A DNA stretch of 64,000 bases from Streptomyces sp. (GCF_031181705.1 NZ_JAPSKN010000001.1:1-64000); one strand, 5' to 3'; positions 18,261 to 26,716 are shown, counted from the stretch's first letter. The notes: generated by a model from the sequence alone, not told the origin. Numbers and translations are program-made.

Positions 18261-19017
18261 ACTACGCCCCGTCGTTCACCCCGCAGGGGTGAAGGACCGG
18301 CGCAGCGGTGAGCACTGGATGGGACGCCTCTACATGCGCGAGGTGTCCCTGCGGGTCGACCGCTACCTGGTCAACACCAGGGTCACGCCCAACCAGCTCA
18401 CGTACCTGATGACCGTCTTCGGTGTGCTCGCGGCCCCGGCACTGCTCGTGCCGGGGATCCCGGGCGCCGTGCTCGGCGTCGTGTGCGTCCAGATGTACCT
18501 GCTGCTGGACTGCGTCGACGGCGAGATCGCCCGCTGGAAGAAGCAGTACTCGCTCAACGGCGTCTACCTGGACCGCGTCGGCGCCTACCTCACCGACGCC
18601 GCCGTGCTCACCGGCTTCGGCCTGCGCGCCGCCGATCTGTGGGGCAGCGGCCGCATCGACTGGCTGTGGGCCTTCCTCGGCACCCTGGCCGCCCTCGGCG
18701 CCATCCTCATCAAGGCCGAGACCGACCTCGTGGGCGTCGCCCGGCACCAGGCCGGCAAGCCGCCGGTCAAGGAGGCCGCCGCCGAGATGCGCTCCTCCGG
18801 CATGGCGCTGGCCCGCAAGGCCGCCGCCTTCCTGAAGTTCCACCGCCTCATCCTCGGCATCGAGGCGTCCCTGCTGATCCTTGTCCTGGCGATCGTCGAC
18901 CACACCCGCGGCGACCTGTTCTTCTCCCGGCTCGGCGTGGCGGTGCTGGCCGGCATCGCCCTGGTGCAGACGCTGCTGCACCTCGTCTCCATCCTCGCTT
19001 CGAGCAGGCTGAAGTGA
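18238..19017 (+). CDS. Second CDP-alcohol phosphatidyltransferase family protein
   Basis: A 259-residue membrane protein with about five to six hydrophobic segments. The CDP-alcohol phosphotransferase signature is present from D91 (DCVDGEIARW, then NGVYLDRVGA), but the last aspartate, the proposed catalytic base, is replaced by Ala116. The gene overlaps the end of the dehydrogenase gene by 23 bases and the glycosyltransferase start by 4 (GTGA). It may have a changed mechanism, use another residue as base, or act with the first phosphotransferase. Confidence 0.8.
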   Translation: MSRPSVAELRPVVHPAGVKDRRSGEHWMGRLYMREVSLRVDRYLVNTRVTPNQLTYLMTVFGVLAAPALLVPGIPGAVLGVVCVQMYLLLDCVDGEIARWKKQYSLNGVYLDRVGAYLTDAAVLTGFGLRAADLWGSGRIDWLWAFLGTLAALGAILIKAETDLVGVARHQAGKPPVKEAAAEMRSSGMALARKAAAFLKFHRLILGIEASLLILVLAIVDHTRGDLFFSRLGVAVLAGIALVQTLLHLVSILASSRLK

Positions 19018-19895
19018 GCGGCATGAAGGTCGGCGCCGTCATCATCACCATGGGCAACCGCCCCGACGAGCTGCGCGCCCTGCTCGACTCGGTCGCCAAG
19101 CAGGACGGCGACCCGGTCGAGGTGGTCGTGGTCGGCAACGGCTCGCCCGTACCGGACGTCCCCGAGGGCGTGCGCACGATCGAGCTGCCCGAGAACCTCG
19201 GCATCCCCGGCGGCCGCAACGTCGGCATCGAGGCCTTCGGCCCGGCCGGCCGGGACGTCGACATCCTGCTCTTCCTCGACGACGACGGGCTCCTCGCGAG
19301 CCACGACACCGCCGAACTGTGCCGCAAGGCGTTCGAGGCCGACCCCAAGCTCGGCATCATCAGCTTCCGCATAGCCGACCCGGACACCGGTGTCACCCAG
19401 CGCCGCCACGTCCCCCGGCTGCGCGCCGCCGACCCGATGCGCTCCTCCCGGGTCACCACTTTCCTGGGCGGCGCCAACGCCGTCCGCACCCGCGTCTTCG
19501 CCGACGTCGGCGGCCTGCCCGACGCGTTCTTCTACGCCCACGAGGAGACCGACCTCGCCTGGCGGGCCCTCGACGCCGGCTGGATGATCGACTACCGGTC
19601 CGACATGGTGCTCTACCACCCGACGACCGCCCCCTCGCGGCACGCGGTCTACCACCGGATGGTCGCCCGCAACCGGGTCTGGCTGGCCCGCCGCAACCTC
19701 CCCGCCCTCCTCGTCCCGGTCTACCTCGGCGTGTGGCTGCTGCTCACCCTCCTGCGCCGCCCCTCCCGCCGTGCGCTGCGGGCCTGGTTCGGCGGATTCC
19801 GCGAGGGCTGGGCCACCCCCTGCGGGCCCCGCCGGCCCATGAAGTGGCGTACGGTGTGGCGGCTGACCCGACTGGGCCGGCCGCCCGTCATCTGA
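19014..19895 (+). CDS. Family 2 glycosyltransferase
   Basis: A 293-residue GT2 enzyme. Nucleotide-sugar binding begins at VGAVIITMGNRPDELRALL; the metal-binding acidic triad is LLFLDDDGLL; the acceptor/base region reads HEETDLAWRALDAGW. A hydrophobic segment near residue 235 (LLVPVYLGVWLLLTLL) probably attaches it to the membrane. The GTG start overlaps the preceding stop (GTGA); an ATG nine bases later is an alternative. It probably glycosylates the lipid-linked product of the phosphotransferases before export. Confidence 0.88.
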   Translation: MSGMKVGAVIITMGNRPDELRALLDSVAKQDGDPVEVVVVGNGSPVPDVPEGVRTIELPENLGIPGGRNVGIEAFGPAGRDVDILLFLDDDGLLASHDTAELCRKAFEADPKLGIISFRIADPDTGVTQRRHVPRLRAADPMRSSRVTTFLGGANAVRTRVFADVGGLPDAFFYAHEETDLAWRALDAGWMIDYRSDMVLYHPTTAPSRHAVYHRMVARNRVWLARRNLPALLVPVYLGVWLLLTLLRRPSRRALRAWFGGFREGWATPCGPRRPMKWRTVWRLTRLGRPPVI

Positions 19896-20006
19896 CAAGC
19901 TCGTGTCCGCGAGCGTCCGGGAGCATCCGGGAGGGGCCGTACCCCGGCCCCCGGCTCATGCCAGGCCCGCACAGGCCGCGCATCTCGAAGACGAAAGTTT
20001 CCACTA

Positions 20007-20936
20007 GTGAGTGAGACAACGCACGACGCCACGGTCGCGGTGAGCGCGCCCGCGGCGCCCGACGAGGGCCTCACGGCGAGGGAGCTCGCCGCCAAGTACG
20101 GGCTGAGCGTGAGCGGCGCCCGGCCGTCCCTCATCGAGTACGTCCGTCAGCTCTGGGGACGGCGGCACTTCATCCTCGCCTTCTCCCAGGCGAAGCTGAC
20201 CGCGCAGTACAGCCAGGCCAAGCTCGGCCAGCTGTGGCAGGTGGCCACGCCGCTGCTCAACGCGGCCGTGTACTTCTTCATCTTCGGCCTGCTGCTGGAG
20301 GCCGACCGGGGCATGTCCCGCGAGGTGTACATCCCGTTCCTGGTCACGGGCGTGTTCGTGTTCACCTTCACGCAGAGCTCGGTGATGGCGGGCGTGCGCG
20401 CGATCTCCGGCAACCTCGGCCTGGTCCGCGCCCTGCACTTCCCGCGCGCCTCGCTGCCGATCTCGTTCGCGCTGCAGCAGCTGCAGCAGCTGCTGTTCTC
20501 GATGATCGTGCTGTTCGCCGTGGCGATCGGGTTCGGCCACTACCCGGACCTGTCCTGGGCGCTGATCGTGCCGGTGCTCGTCCTGCAGTTCTGCTTCAAC
20601 ACCGGCCTCGCGCTGATCATGGCCCGGGCGGGCGCCAAGACCCCCGACCTCGCGCAGCTGATGCCGTTCGTGATGCGGACGTGGATGTACGCGTCCGGCG
20701 TGATGTTCTCCATCCCGATCTTCCTCGAGGACAAGCCGGCCTGGATCGCCAACGTCCTGCAGTGGAACCCGGCCGCGATCTACATGGACCTGATGCGCTT
20801 CGCGCTCATCGACGACTACGGCTCGCAGTACCTGCCCGACCACGTCTGGGCGGTAGCGGGCGGCTGGGCCGTGCTGTTCGCCCTCGGCGGCTTCGTGTAC
20901 TTCTGGAAGGCGGAGGAGAGGTACGGCCGTGGCTGA
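20007..20936 (+). CDS. ABC-2 type exporter permease (TagG/Wzm-like)
   Basis: A 309-residue permease with about six membrane segments, of the polysaccharide/teichoic-acid export type. Conserved opening of the fold: SLIEYVRQLWGRRHFILAFSQAKLTAQYSQAKLGQLWQ region, then VYFFIFGLLL and PFLVTGVFVFTF. The first about 40 residues are cytoplasmic. The GTG start gives MSETTHDATV. It overlaps the ATPase gene by 8 bases. With it, it should move a lipid-linked glycan or glycolipid across the membrane. Confidence 0.88.
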   Translation: MSETTHDATVAVSAPAAPDEGLTARELAAKYGLSVSGARPSLIEYVRQLWGRRHFILAFSQAKLTAQYSQAKLGQLWQVATPLLNAAVYFFIFGLLLEADRGMSREVYIPFLVTGVFVFTFTQSSVMAGVRAISGNLGLVRALHFPRASLPISFALQQLQQLLFSMIVLFAVAIGFGHYPDLSWALIVPVLVLQFCFNTGLALIMARAGAKTPDLAQLMPFVMRTWMYASGVMFSIPIFLEDKPAWIANVLQWNPAAIYMDLMRFALIDDYGSQYLPDHVWAVAGGWAVLFALGGFVYFWKAEERYGRG

Positions 20937-21717
20937 GCAGAAGCAGGACGCGAAGATCCCCACCGTCATCGCGGACGATCTGCACATCGTCTACCGCGTC
21001 AACGGCGCCAAGACCGGCAAGGGCAGCGCCACCGCCGCCCTCAGCCGCATCCTCAGGCGCGGCTCCGACGACACCGCGCGCGGGGTGCGCACGGTGCACG
21101 CCGTGCGCGGGGTCTCCTTCGTCGCCTACCGGGGCGAGGCCATCGGCCTGATCGGCTCCAACGGCTCCGGCAAGTCCACCCTGCTGCGCGCCATCGCGGG
21201 CCTGCTGCCCGCCGAGCGGGGCAAGGTCTACACCGACGGCCAGCCCTCGCTGCTCGGTGTCAACGCGGCCCTGATGAACGACCTCACCGGCGAACGCAAC
21301 GTCATATTGGGCGGGCTGGCCATGGGCATGTCCCGCGAGGAGATCAAGGAGCGCTACCAGGACATCGTCGACTTCTCCGGCATCAACGAGAAGGGCGACT
21401 TCATCACCCTGCCCATGCGCACCTACTCCTCCGGCATGGCGGCCCGGCTCCGGTTCTCCATCGCCGCGGCCAAGGACCACGACGTCCTGATGATCGACGA
21501 GGCGCTGGCCACCGGCGACCGCAAGTTCCAGAAGCGCTCCGAGGACCGCATCCGGGAGCTGCGCAAGGAAGCCGGCACGGTGTTCCTGGTCAGCCACAAC
21601 AACAAGTCCATCCGCGACACCTGCAACCGCGTCCTGTGGCTGGAGCGCGGCGAACTGCGCATGGACGGCCCGACCGACGAGGTGCTCAAGGAGTACGAGA
21701 AGTTCACCAACAAGTAG
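20929..21717 (+). CDS. ABC exporter ATP-binding protein (TagH/Wzt-like)
   Basis: A 262-residue ATPase partner of the preceding permease. Walker A GSNGSGKSTLLRAI, signature YSSGMAARLRFS and Walker B VLMIDEALATGD are all intact. There is no extra C-terminal carbohydrate-binding domain as in O-antigen Wzt, so substrate choice is probably made by the permease. GTG start with AGGAGAGG upstream. A terminator hairpin follows, closing the operon. Confidence 0.9.
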   Translation: MAEQKQDAKIPTVIADDLHIVYRVNGAKTGKGSATAALSRILRRGSDDTARGVRTVHAVRGVSFVAYRGEAIGLIGSNGSGKSTLLRAIAGLLPAERGKVYTDGQPSLLGVNAALMNDLTGERNVILGGLAMGMSREEIKERYQDIVDFSGINEKGDFITLPMRTYSSGMAARLRFSIAAAKDHDVLMIDEALATGDRKFQKRSEDRIRELRKEAGTVFLVSHNNKSIRDTCNRVLWLERGELRMDGPTDEVLKEYEKFTNK

Positions 21718-21730
21718 CCCGGCTCGGCCA

Positions 21731-21762
21731 GGGCCCCGGCGGAACTTGTTCCGGCGGGGCCC
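21731..21762 (+). terminator. Terminator hairpin after the ABC exporter operon
   Basis: Arms 21731-21744 and 21749-21762 form a 14-bp stem with one mismatch and a CTTG loop, 14 bases after the stop codon. It separates the exporter operon from the hopanoid operon. Confidence 0.7.
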
Positions 21763-21862
21763 CGCGTCTGCAAAGGAAACGTCAACTCCGGCCCTTTGCA
21801 GGAAGCTTGGGGCCAATCGGTGTGTTCTCGTGATGTGCAGGACACCCAGGCGATCCGCGATG

Positions 21863-21874
21863 CGTTGTACAACG
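21863..21874. promoter_or_regulatory. 12-bp palindrome in the hopanoid operon promoter region
   Basis: CGTTGTACAACG is a perfect 12-bp palindrome about 150 bases upstream of the first open frame of the hopanoid operon. The surrounding 21763-22015 holds no gene. It is a candidate operator; short palindromes also occur by chance. Confidence 0.35.
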
Positions 21875-22015
21875 TAAGCTGTACCGGTCCCGAAAGACGG
21901 CAATCAGGGCGATAATGCGCGACACCGCTCGTCGGGTCGCCTCGCGGACGGCCGGGCGGCGTGTCCGAAATAGTGCGTATTGGGTCGGCAGTGTAGAACG
22001 GGAGATGTGACGGCG

Positions 22016-22081
22016 ATGGCTACGGAAACTCCCCAGCTCCACGCAGCACGTGCCGTCCCCGCGCCGGGCAGCCGGCGGTGA
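22016..22081 (+). CDS. Possible leader peptide translationally coupled to hpnC
   Basis: A 21-codon frame, ATG to TGA, encoding MATETPQLHAARAVPAPGSRR. Its TGA overlaps the GTG of hpnC (GTGA). A GGAG lies 11 bases before its ATG, whereas hpnC itself has no convincing ribosome site and no alternative upstream start before an in-frame stop at 21994. Ribosomes finishing this frame could therefore re-initiate on hpnC. The peptide resembles nothing I know. Confidence 0.4.
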   Translation: MATETPQLHAARAVPAPGSRR

Positions 22082-22980
22082 CGGGAACCGGCACGGCGCG
22101 CGCCCTCGACCCGGAGCGCGGCACCCTCGACAAGGCCGCAGGCGAGAACTTCCCGGTGGCCCCCTTCTTCCTGCCCCGGGCCTGGCGCACCGACCTCATG
22201 GCCGTCTACGGCTTCGCCCGCCTCGTCGACGACATCGGCGACGGCGATCTCGCCCCCGGCGGCGCCGACGCCCGGCTGCTCGGGGTCTCCCCGCAGGAGG
22301 CCGGGGACCGGCTGGTCCTGCTCGACGCGTTCGAGGCCGACCTGCGCCGGGTCTTCGACGGCACGCCCCGTCACCCGCTGCTGCGCCGCCTGCAGCCGAC
22401 CGTCCGCCGCCGCCGCCTGACCCCCGAGCCGTTCCTCGGCCTGATCGCCGCCAACCGCCAGGACCAGGTGGTCGGCCGCTACGAGACCTACGACGACCTG
22501 CTCGCCTACTGCGAGCTGTCGGCCAACCCCGTGGGGCGTCTCGTTCTCGCCGTCACCGGCACCTCCACGCCCGAGCGGATCCGCCGCTCCGACATGATCT
22601 GCACCGCCCTGCAGATCGTCGAGCACCTCCAGGACGTGGCCGAGGACCTCGGCCGGGACCGGGTGTACCTGCCCGCCGCCGACCTGAAGCGTTTCCACGT
22701 CGAGGAGGCGGATCTCGCCGCGGACACCGCCGGGGCCCCGGTCCGCGCGCTGATCGCGTACGAGGCGCAACGGGCCCGGGATCTGCTGAACGAGGGCGCC
22801 CCCCTGGTGGGTAGCGTCCACGGCAGGCTGAAGCTGCTGCTCGCCGGGTTCGTGGCGGGAGGGAGGGCGGCTCTGCACGCGATCGCCGCCGCCGACTACG
22901 ACGTACTTCCCGGCCCGCCCAAGCCCGGCAAGGTCCGCTTGCTGCGTGAGGTGGGCGTGATCCTGCGAGGAGAGGGGTGA
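22078..22980 (+). CDS. hpnC: Squalene synthase HpnC (hydroxysqualene-forming)
   Basis: A 300-residue trans-isoprenyl diphosphate synthase fold with two Asp-rich motifs, RLVDDIGDGD and QDVAEDLGRDRVYLP. In the bacterial three-enzyme route HpnD makes presqualene diphosphate from two farnesyl diphosphates, HpnC turns it into hydroxysqualene, and HpnE reduces this to squalene. Start is the GTG at 22078, forced by an upstream stop. The 3' end overlaps hpnD by 4 bases. Confidence 0.92.
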   Translation: MTGTGTARALDPERGTLDKAAGENFPVAPFFLPRAWRTDLMAVYGFARLVDDIGDGDLAPGGADARLLGVSPQEAGDRLVLLDAFEADLRRVFDGTPRHPLLRRLQPTVRRRRLTPEPFLGLIAANRQDQVVGRYETYDDLLAYCELSANPVGRLVLAVTGTSTPERIRRSDMICTALQIVEHLQDVAEDLGRDRVYLPAADLKRFHVEEADLAADTAGAPVRALIAYEAQRARDLLNEGAPLVGSVHGRLKLLLAGFVAGGRAALHAIAAADYDVLPGPPKPGKVRLLREVGVILRGEG

Positions 22981-23927
22981 TCCGGACCGTGGAGTCGGAA
23001 CCGCACGCGTCCCCGCCGGTACTCGCCGCCTACAGCTACTGCGAGGTCGTCACCGGGCGGCAGGCCCGTAACTTCGCCTACGGCATCCGGCTGCTGCCGA
23101 CGGCCCAGCGCCGGGCGATGTCGGCGCTGTACGCGTTCTCGCGGCGGGTCGACGACATCGGTGACGGCGCGCTCGCCGACGACGTCAAGGTCGCCCGGCT
23201 GGAGGAGACCCGGGCGCTGCTCACCCGGATCCGCGAGGGCGGCGTCGACGAGGACGACACCGACCCGGTCGCGGTCGCCCTCACCCACGCGGCCGGGCGG
23301 TTCCCGATCCCGCTGGGCGGCCTGGACGAACTCATCGACGGCGTGCTCATGGACGTCCGCGGCGAGACCTACGAGACCTGGGACGACCTGAAGGTGTACT
23401 GCCGCTGCGTGGCGGGCGCCATCGGGCGGCTCTCGCTCGGCGTGTTCGGCACCGAACCAGGGGCGCGCGGCGTCGAGCGCGCGCCCGAGTATGCCGACAC
23501 GCTCGGTCTCGCGCTCCAGCTCACCAACATCCTCCGGGACGTTCGCGAGGACGCCGTGGGGGGCCGTACCTATCTGCCCGCCGACGATCTCGCGAAGTTC
23601 GGCTGCTCGGCCGGCTTCAGCGGGCCGAAGCCACCCGAGGGCTCCGACTTCGCGGGCCTGGTGCACTTCGAAGTGCGACGGGCCCGCGCTCTTTTCGCCG
23701 AGGGCTACCGGCTGCTGCCCATGCTCGACCGACGCAGCGGCGCCTGCGTCGCCGCCATGGCCGGCATCTACCGCCGCCTGCTCGACCGCATCGAGCGCGA
23801 CCCCGAGGCCGTGCTGCGCGGCCGGGTCTCGCTGCCCGGCCGGGAGAAGGCGTACGTCGCCGTGCGCGGGCTGTCCGGCCTGGACGCCCGGCACGTGACC
23901 CGACAGGCCGTCAGGAGGCGCGCATGA
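22977..23927 (+). CDS. hpnD: Presqualene diphosphate synthase HpnD
   Basis: A 316-residue partner of HpnC. Asp-rich motifs SRRVDDIGDGAL and LRDVREDAVGGRTYLPADDL are intact, with LQLTNILRD between them as in phytoene/squalene synthases. Condenses two farnesyl diphosphates. GTG start in a GTGA overlap with hpnC, preceded by GGAGAGG. Its stop overlaps the next small gene (ATGA). Confidence 0.92.
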   Translation: MIRTVESEPHASPPVLAAYSYCEVVTGRQARNFAYGIRLLPTAQRRAMSALYAFSRRVDDIGDGALADDVKVARLEETRALLTRIREGGVDEDDTDPVAVALTHAAGRFPIPLGGLDELIDGVLMDVRGETYETWDDLKVYCRCVAGAIGRLSLGVFGTEPGARGVERAPEYADTLGLALQLTNILRDVREDAVGGRTYLPADDLAKFGCSAGFSGPKPPEGSDFAGLVHFEVRRARALFAEGYRLLPMLDRRSGACVAAMAGIYRRLLDRIERDPEAVLRGRVSLPGREKAYVAVRGLSGLDARHVTRQAVRRRA

Positions 23928-24052
23928 CCGGCGGCACCGCCCTCGGCGGAAAGCGGCGGGCAACCCTCCGGCCGGGGCCCGCGTCCCTGACACAGACGGC
24001 CGGCCGCGCACGGTCCGGGCAGCACGGCCGCCGCACAGGGGAGGGCACGTGA
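23924..24052 (+). CDS. Small DUF6380-type protein between hpnD and hpnE
   Basis: A 42-residue frame fitted exactly into the gap: its ATG overlaps the hpnD stop (ATGA) and its TGA overlaps the hpnE ATG (TGATG). The sequence is basic, with GGKRRATLRP, PASLTQTAGRA and a final GRRTGEGT, matching what I remember of the short DUF6380 family found at this place in Streptomyces hopanoid operons. No membrane segment. Function unknown; it may only couple hpnD and hpnE translation. Confidence 0.6.
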   Translation: MTGGTALGGKRRATLRPGPASLTQTAGRARSGQHGRRTGEGT

Positions 24053-25458
24053 TGAGCACACGGTCCCACGGACCGGTCGCGGACGGCCGGCACACCGTCG
24101 TGGTGGGCGGCGGGCTCGCCGGCGTCACCACCGCGCTCGCGCTCGCCGACGCCGGAGTGCGCGTCACCCTGCTGGAGGGCCGGCCCCGGCTCGGCGGCCT
24201 GGCCTTCTCCTTCCAGCGCGGCGACCTCACCGTCGACAACGGCCAGCACGTGTACCTGCGCTGCTGCACCGCCTACCGCTGGTTCCTCGACCGCATCGAG
24301 GGCGCGGCGCTGGCCCCGCTGCAGGACCGGCTCGACGTCCCCGTCGTGGACCTCGCGCGGCCCGAAGGGCGGCGGCTCGGCAGGCTGCGGCGCGACGCGC
24401 TGCCCGTGCCCCTGCACCTGGGCCGCAGCCTCGCCACCTACCCGCACCTGTCGCTGGCCGAGCGTGCCCGGGTGGGCCGGGCGGCGCTCGCGCTGAAAGG
24501 GCTCGACCTCGCCGACCCGGCGCTCGACACGCAGGACTTCGGCAGCTGGCTCGCGGCGCACGGCCAGTCGCCGCGCGCCGTCGAGGCACTGTGGGACCTG
24601 GTCGGCGTCGCCACGCTCAACGCGGTCGCGTCGGAGGCCTCCCTGGGGCTCGCCGCGATGGTGTTCAAGACCGGTCTGCTGTCCGACCCGGGCGCGGCCG
24701 ACATCGGCTGGGCGCGCGTCCCGCTGGGCGACCTGCACGACCGGCTGGCCCGCAAGGCCCTGGACTCCGCGGGCGTGCGCACCGAGGTCCGTACCCGCGT
24801 CAGCTCCGTCTCCCGGAACGTGGACGGCGGGTGGAGCGTCCAGGTTCCCGGCGAGACGCTCGGCGCCGACGCCGTCGTGCTCGCCGTACCGCAGCGCGAG
24901 GCGCACGACCTGCTTCCCCAGGGCGCCCTCGACGCGCCCGAGCGGCTCCTGGAGATCGGCACCGCGCCGATCCTCAACGTCCATGTGGTGTACGACCGCA
25001 AGGTCCTCGCCCGGCCCTTCCTCACCGCCCTCGGCACGCCGGTCCAGTGGGTGTTCGACCGGACCGAGGCGTCCGGACTGCGCTCCGGGCAGTACCTGGC
25101 CCTGTCCCAGTCGGCGGCCCAGGACGAGATCGACGCGCCCGTCGCCGTCCTGCGCGAGCGGTACCTGCCCGAGCTGGAGCGGCTGCTGCCGCTGACCCGG
25201 GGCGCCGGGGTGAAGGACTTCTTCGTCACCCGGGAGCGCACCGCGACGTTCGCTCCCACCCCCGGCGTCGGACGCCTCAGGCCCGGCGCCCGCACCAAGG
25301 CAACCGGCCTGTGCCTGGCCGGAGCGTGGACCGCCACCGGGTGGCCCGCGACCATGGAGAGTGCGGTCCGCAGTGGTGTGAGCGCGGCGGACGCCGTGCT
25401 GGGCGCCCTGGGCCGGCCCCGCCCCCGTCACCTCTTCGACTTCGAGGAGGCGGCGTGA
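24052..25458 (+). CDS. hpnE: Hydroxysqualene dehydroxylase HpnE
   Basis: A 468-residue FAD amine-oxidase-fold enzyme. The dinucleotide motif VVVGGGLAGVTTALALADAG is followed by LLEGRPRLGG, and the C-terminal flavin contact is GLCLAGAWTATGWPATMESAVRSG. It removes the hydroxyl of hydroxysqualene using a reduced flavin to give squalene. I chose ATG 24052 rather than GTG 24049 for the better spacing to GGGGAGGG. The 3' end is close to or overlaps the next reading frame. Confidence 0.92.
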   Translation: MSTRSHGPVADGRHTVVVGGGLAGVTTALALADAGVRVTLLEGRPRLGGLAFSFQRGDLTVDNGQHVYLRCCTAYRWFLDRIEGAALAPLQDRLDVPVVDLARPEGRRLGRLRRDALPVPLHLGRSLATYPHLSLAERARVGRAALALKGLDLADPALDTQDFGSWLAAHGQSPRAVEALWDLVGVATLNAVASEASLGLAAMVFKTGLLSDPGAADIGWARVPLGDLHDRLARKALDSAGVRTEVRTRVSSVSRNVDGGWSVQVPGETLGADAVVLAVPQREAHDLLPQGALDAPERLLEIGTAPILNVHVVYDRKVLARPFLTALGTPVQWVFDRTEASGLRSGQYLALSQSAAQDEIDAPVAVLRERYLPELERLLPLTRGAGVKDFFVTRERTATFAPTPGVGRLRPGARTKATGLCLAGAWTATGWPATMESAVRSGVSAADAVLGALGRPRPRHLFDFEEAA

Positions 25459-25526
25459 TGCCGGCCCAGGCCGGCGCGGCGGGCGGCGGCCCCCGCACCC
25501 CCGGTACCGCAACAAGAGGAGAGACT

Positions 25527-26594
25527 GTGCCCACTGTGCCCCCGGCCTCGAGGACTGCCGAGGCGGTGGACGTGACCGCGCTGCTGGAGCGCGGCCGGAC
25601 CCTGGCCACTCCGGTGCTGCGGGCGGCCGTCGACCGTCTGGCACCCCCCATGGACACGGTCGCCGCCTACCACTTCGGCTGGATCGACGCCCAGGGCAGG
25701 CCCGCCGAGGGCGACGGTGGCAAGGCCGTGCGCCCCGCCCTCGCGGTGCTGTCCGCCGAGGTCATGTCAGCCGCTCCCGAGACCGGCGTCCCCGGCGCCG
25801 TCGCCGTGGAACTCGTCCACAACTTCTCCCTCCTCCACGACGACCTCATGGACGGCGACGAACAGCGCCGCCACCGCGACACGGTGTGGAAGGTGCACGG
25901 CCCCGCCCAGGCCATCCTGGTCGGCGACGCCCTGTTCGCCCTCGCGGGCGAGGTGCTCCTCGAACTCGGCACCGTCGACGCCGGCCGCGCCACCCGCCGC
26001 CTGACCACCGCCACCCGCGCCCTGATCGACGGCCAGGCCCAGGACATCTCCTACGAGCACCGCGACCGCGTCAGCGTCGAGGAGTGCCTGGAGATGGAGG
26101 GCAACAAGACCGGCGCCCTGCTCGCCTGCGCCAGCTCCATCGGCGCCGTCCTCGGCGGCGCCGACGACCGCACCGCCGACACGCTGGAGAAGTACGGCTA
26201 CCACCTGGGCCTCGCCTTCCAGGCCGTCGACGACCTGCTCGGCATCTGGGGCGACCCGGTCTCCACCGGCAAGCAGACCTGGAGCGACCTGCGCCAGCGC
26301 AAGAAGTCCCTGCCGGTCGTCGCCGCGCTCGCGGCCGGCGGCCCCGCCTCGGAGCGGCTCGGCGAGATCCTCGCCGCCGACGCCAAGGCCAGCGACTTCG
26401 AGAACTTCTCCGAGGAGGAGTTCGCGGCCCGCGCCGCCCTCATCGAGGAGGCCGGCGGCCGCGAGTGGACCGCCGACGAGGCACGCCGTCAGCACACCAT
26501 CGCCCTCGAGGCCCTCGACGCCGTGGACATGCCCGACCGGGTGCGGGCACAGTTCACGGCGCTCGCGGACTTCGTCGTCGTACGGAAGAGATGA
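25527..26594 (+). CDS. Polyprenyl (probably farnesyl) diphosphate synthase
   Basis: A 355-residue head-to-tail prenyl synthase. First Asp-rich motif LLHDDLMDGD, second FQAVDDLLGIWGD, and the KPVR-like GKAVRPALAVL region. It makes the farnesyl diphosphate consumed by HpnC/HpnD from the products of IPP isomerase, IspG and Dxs. The GTG at 25527 has AGGAG five bases upstream; an ATG at 25458 directly after hpnE is an alternative adding 23 residues. Bulky residues before the first motif would decide chain length and were not analysed. Confidence 0.92.
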   Translation: MPTVPPASRTAEAVDVTALLERGRTLATPVLRAAVDRLAPPMDTVAAYHFGWIDAQGRPAEGDGGKAVRPALAVLSAEVMSAAPETGVPGAVAVELVHNFSLLHDDLMDGDEQRRHRDTVWKVHGPAQAILVGDALFALAGEVLLELGTVDAGRATRRLTTATRALIDGQAQDISYEHRDRVSVEECLEMEGNKTGALLACASSIGAVLGGADDRTADTLEKYGYHLGLAFQAVDDLLGIWGDPVSTGKQTWSDLRQRKKSLPVVAALAAGGPASERLGEILAADAKASDFENFSEEEFAARAALIEEAGGREWTADEARRQHTIALEALDAVDMPDRVRAQFTALADFVVVRKR

Positions 26595-26627
26595 TCACTA
26601 TCGGCCGAATAACCCTCGCGTAGTCGC

Positions 26628-26663
26628 CGGCCGGTGCCGCGAGCCAGCACGGAGCACCGGCCG
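26628..26663. other. Hairpin in the gap before shc
   Basis: The 122-base gap 26595-26716 is the largest inside the hopanoid operon. It contains a 10-bp perfect stem, 26628-26637 with 26654-26663, and a 16-base loop. It could be a weak attenuator or processing site; a separate shc promoter in this gap is possible. No gene is seen. Confidence 0.35.
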
Positions 26664-26716
26664 ACGGCGGACCCACAGCAGCTGCACACCTTGCACCACT
26701 GCACGAAGGGGAAGCC

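Noticed and set aside
24591-26594. Continuous frame from within hpnE into the prenyl synthase, suggesting a fusion
   Set aside because: hpnE is read in another frame and ends at 25458; the prenyl synthase has its own start and ribosome site.
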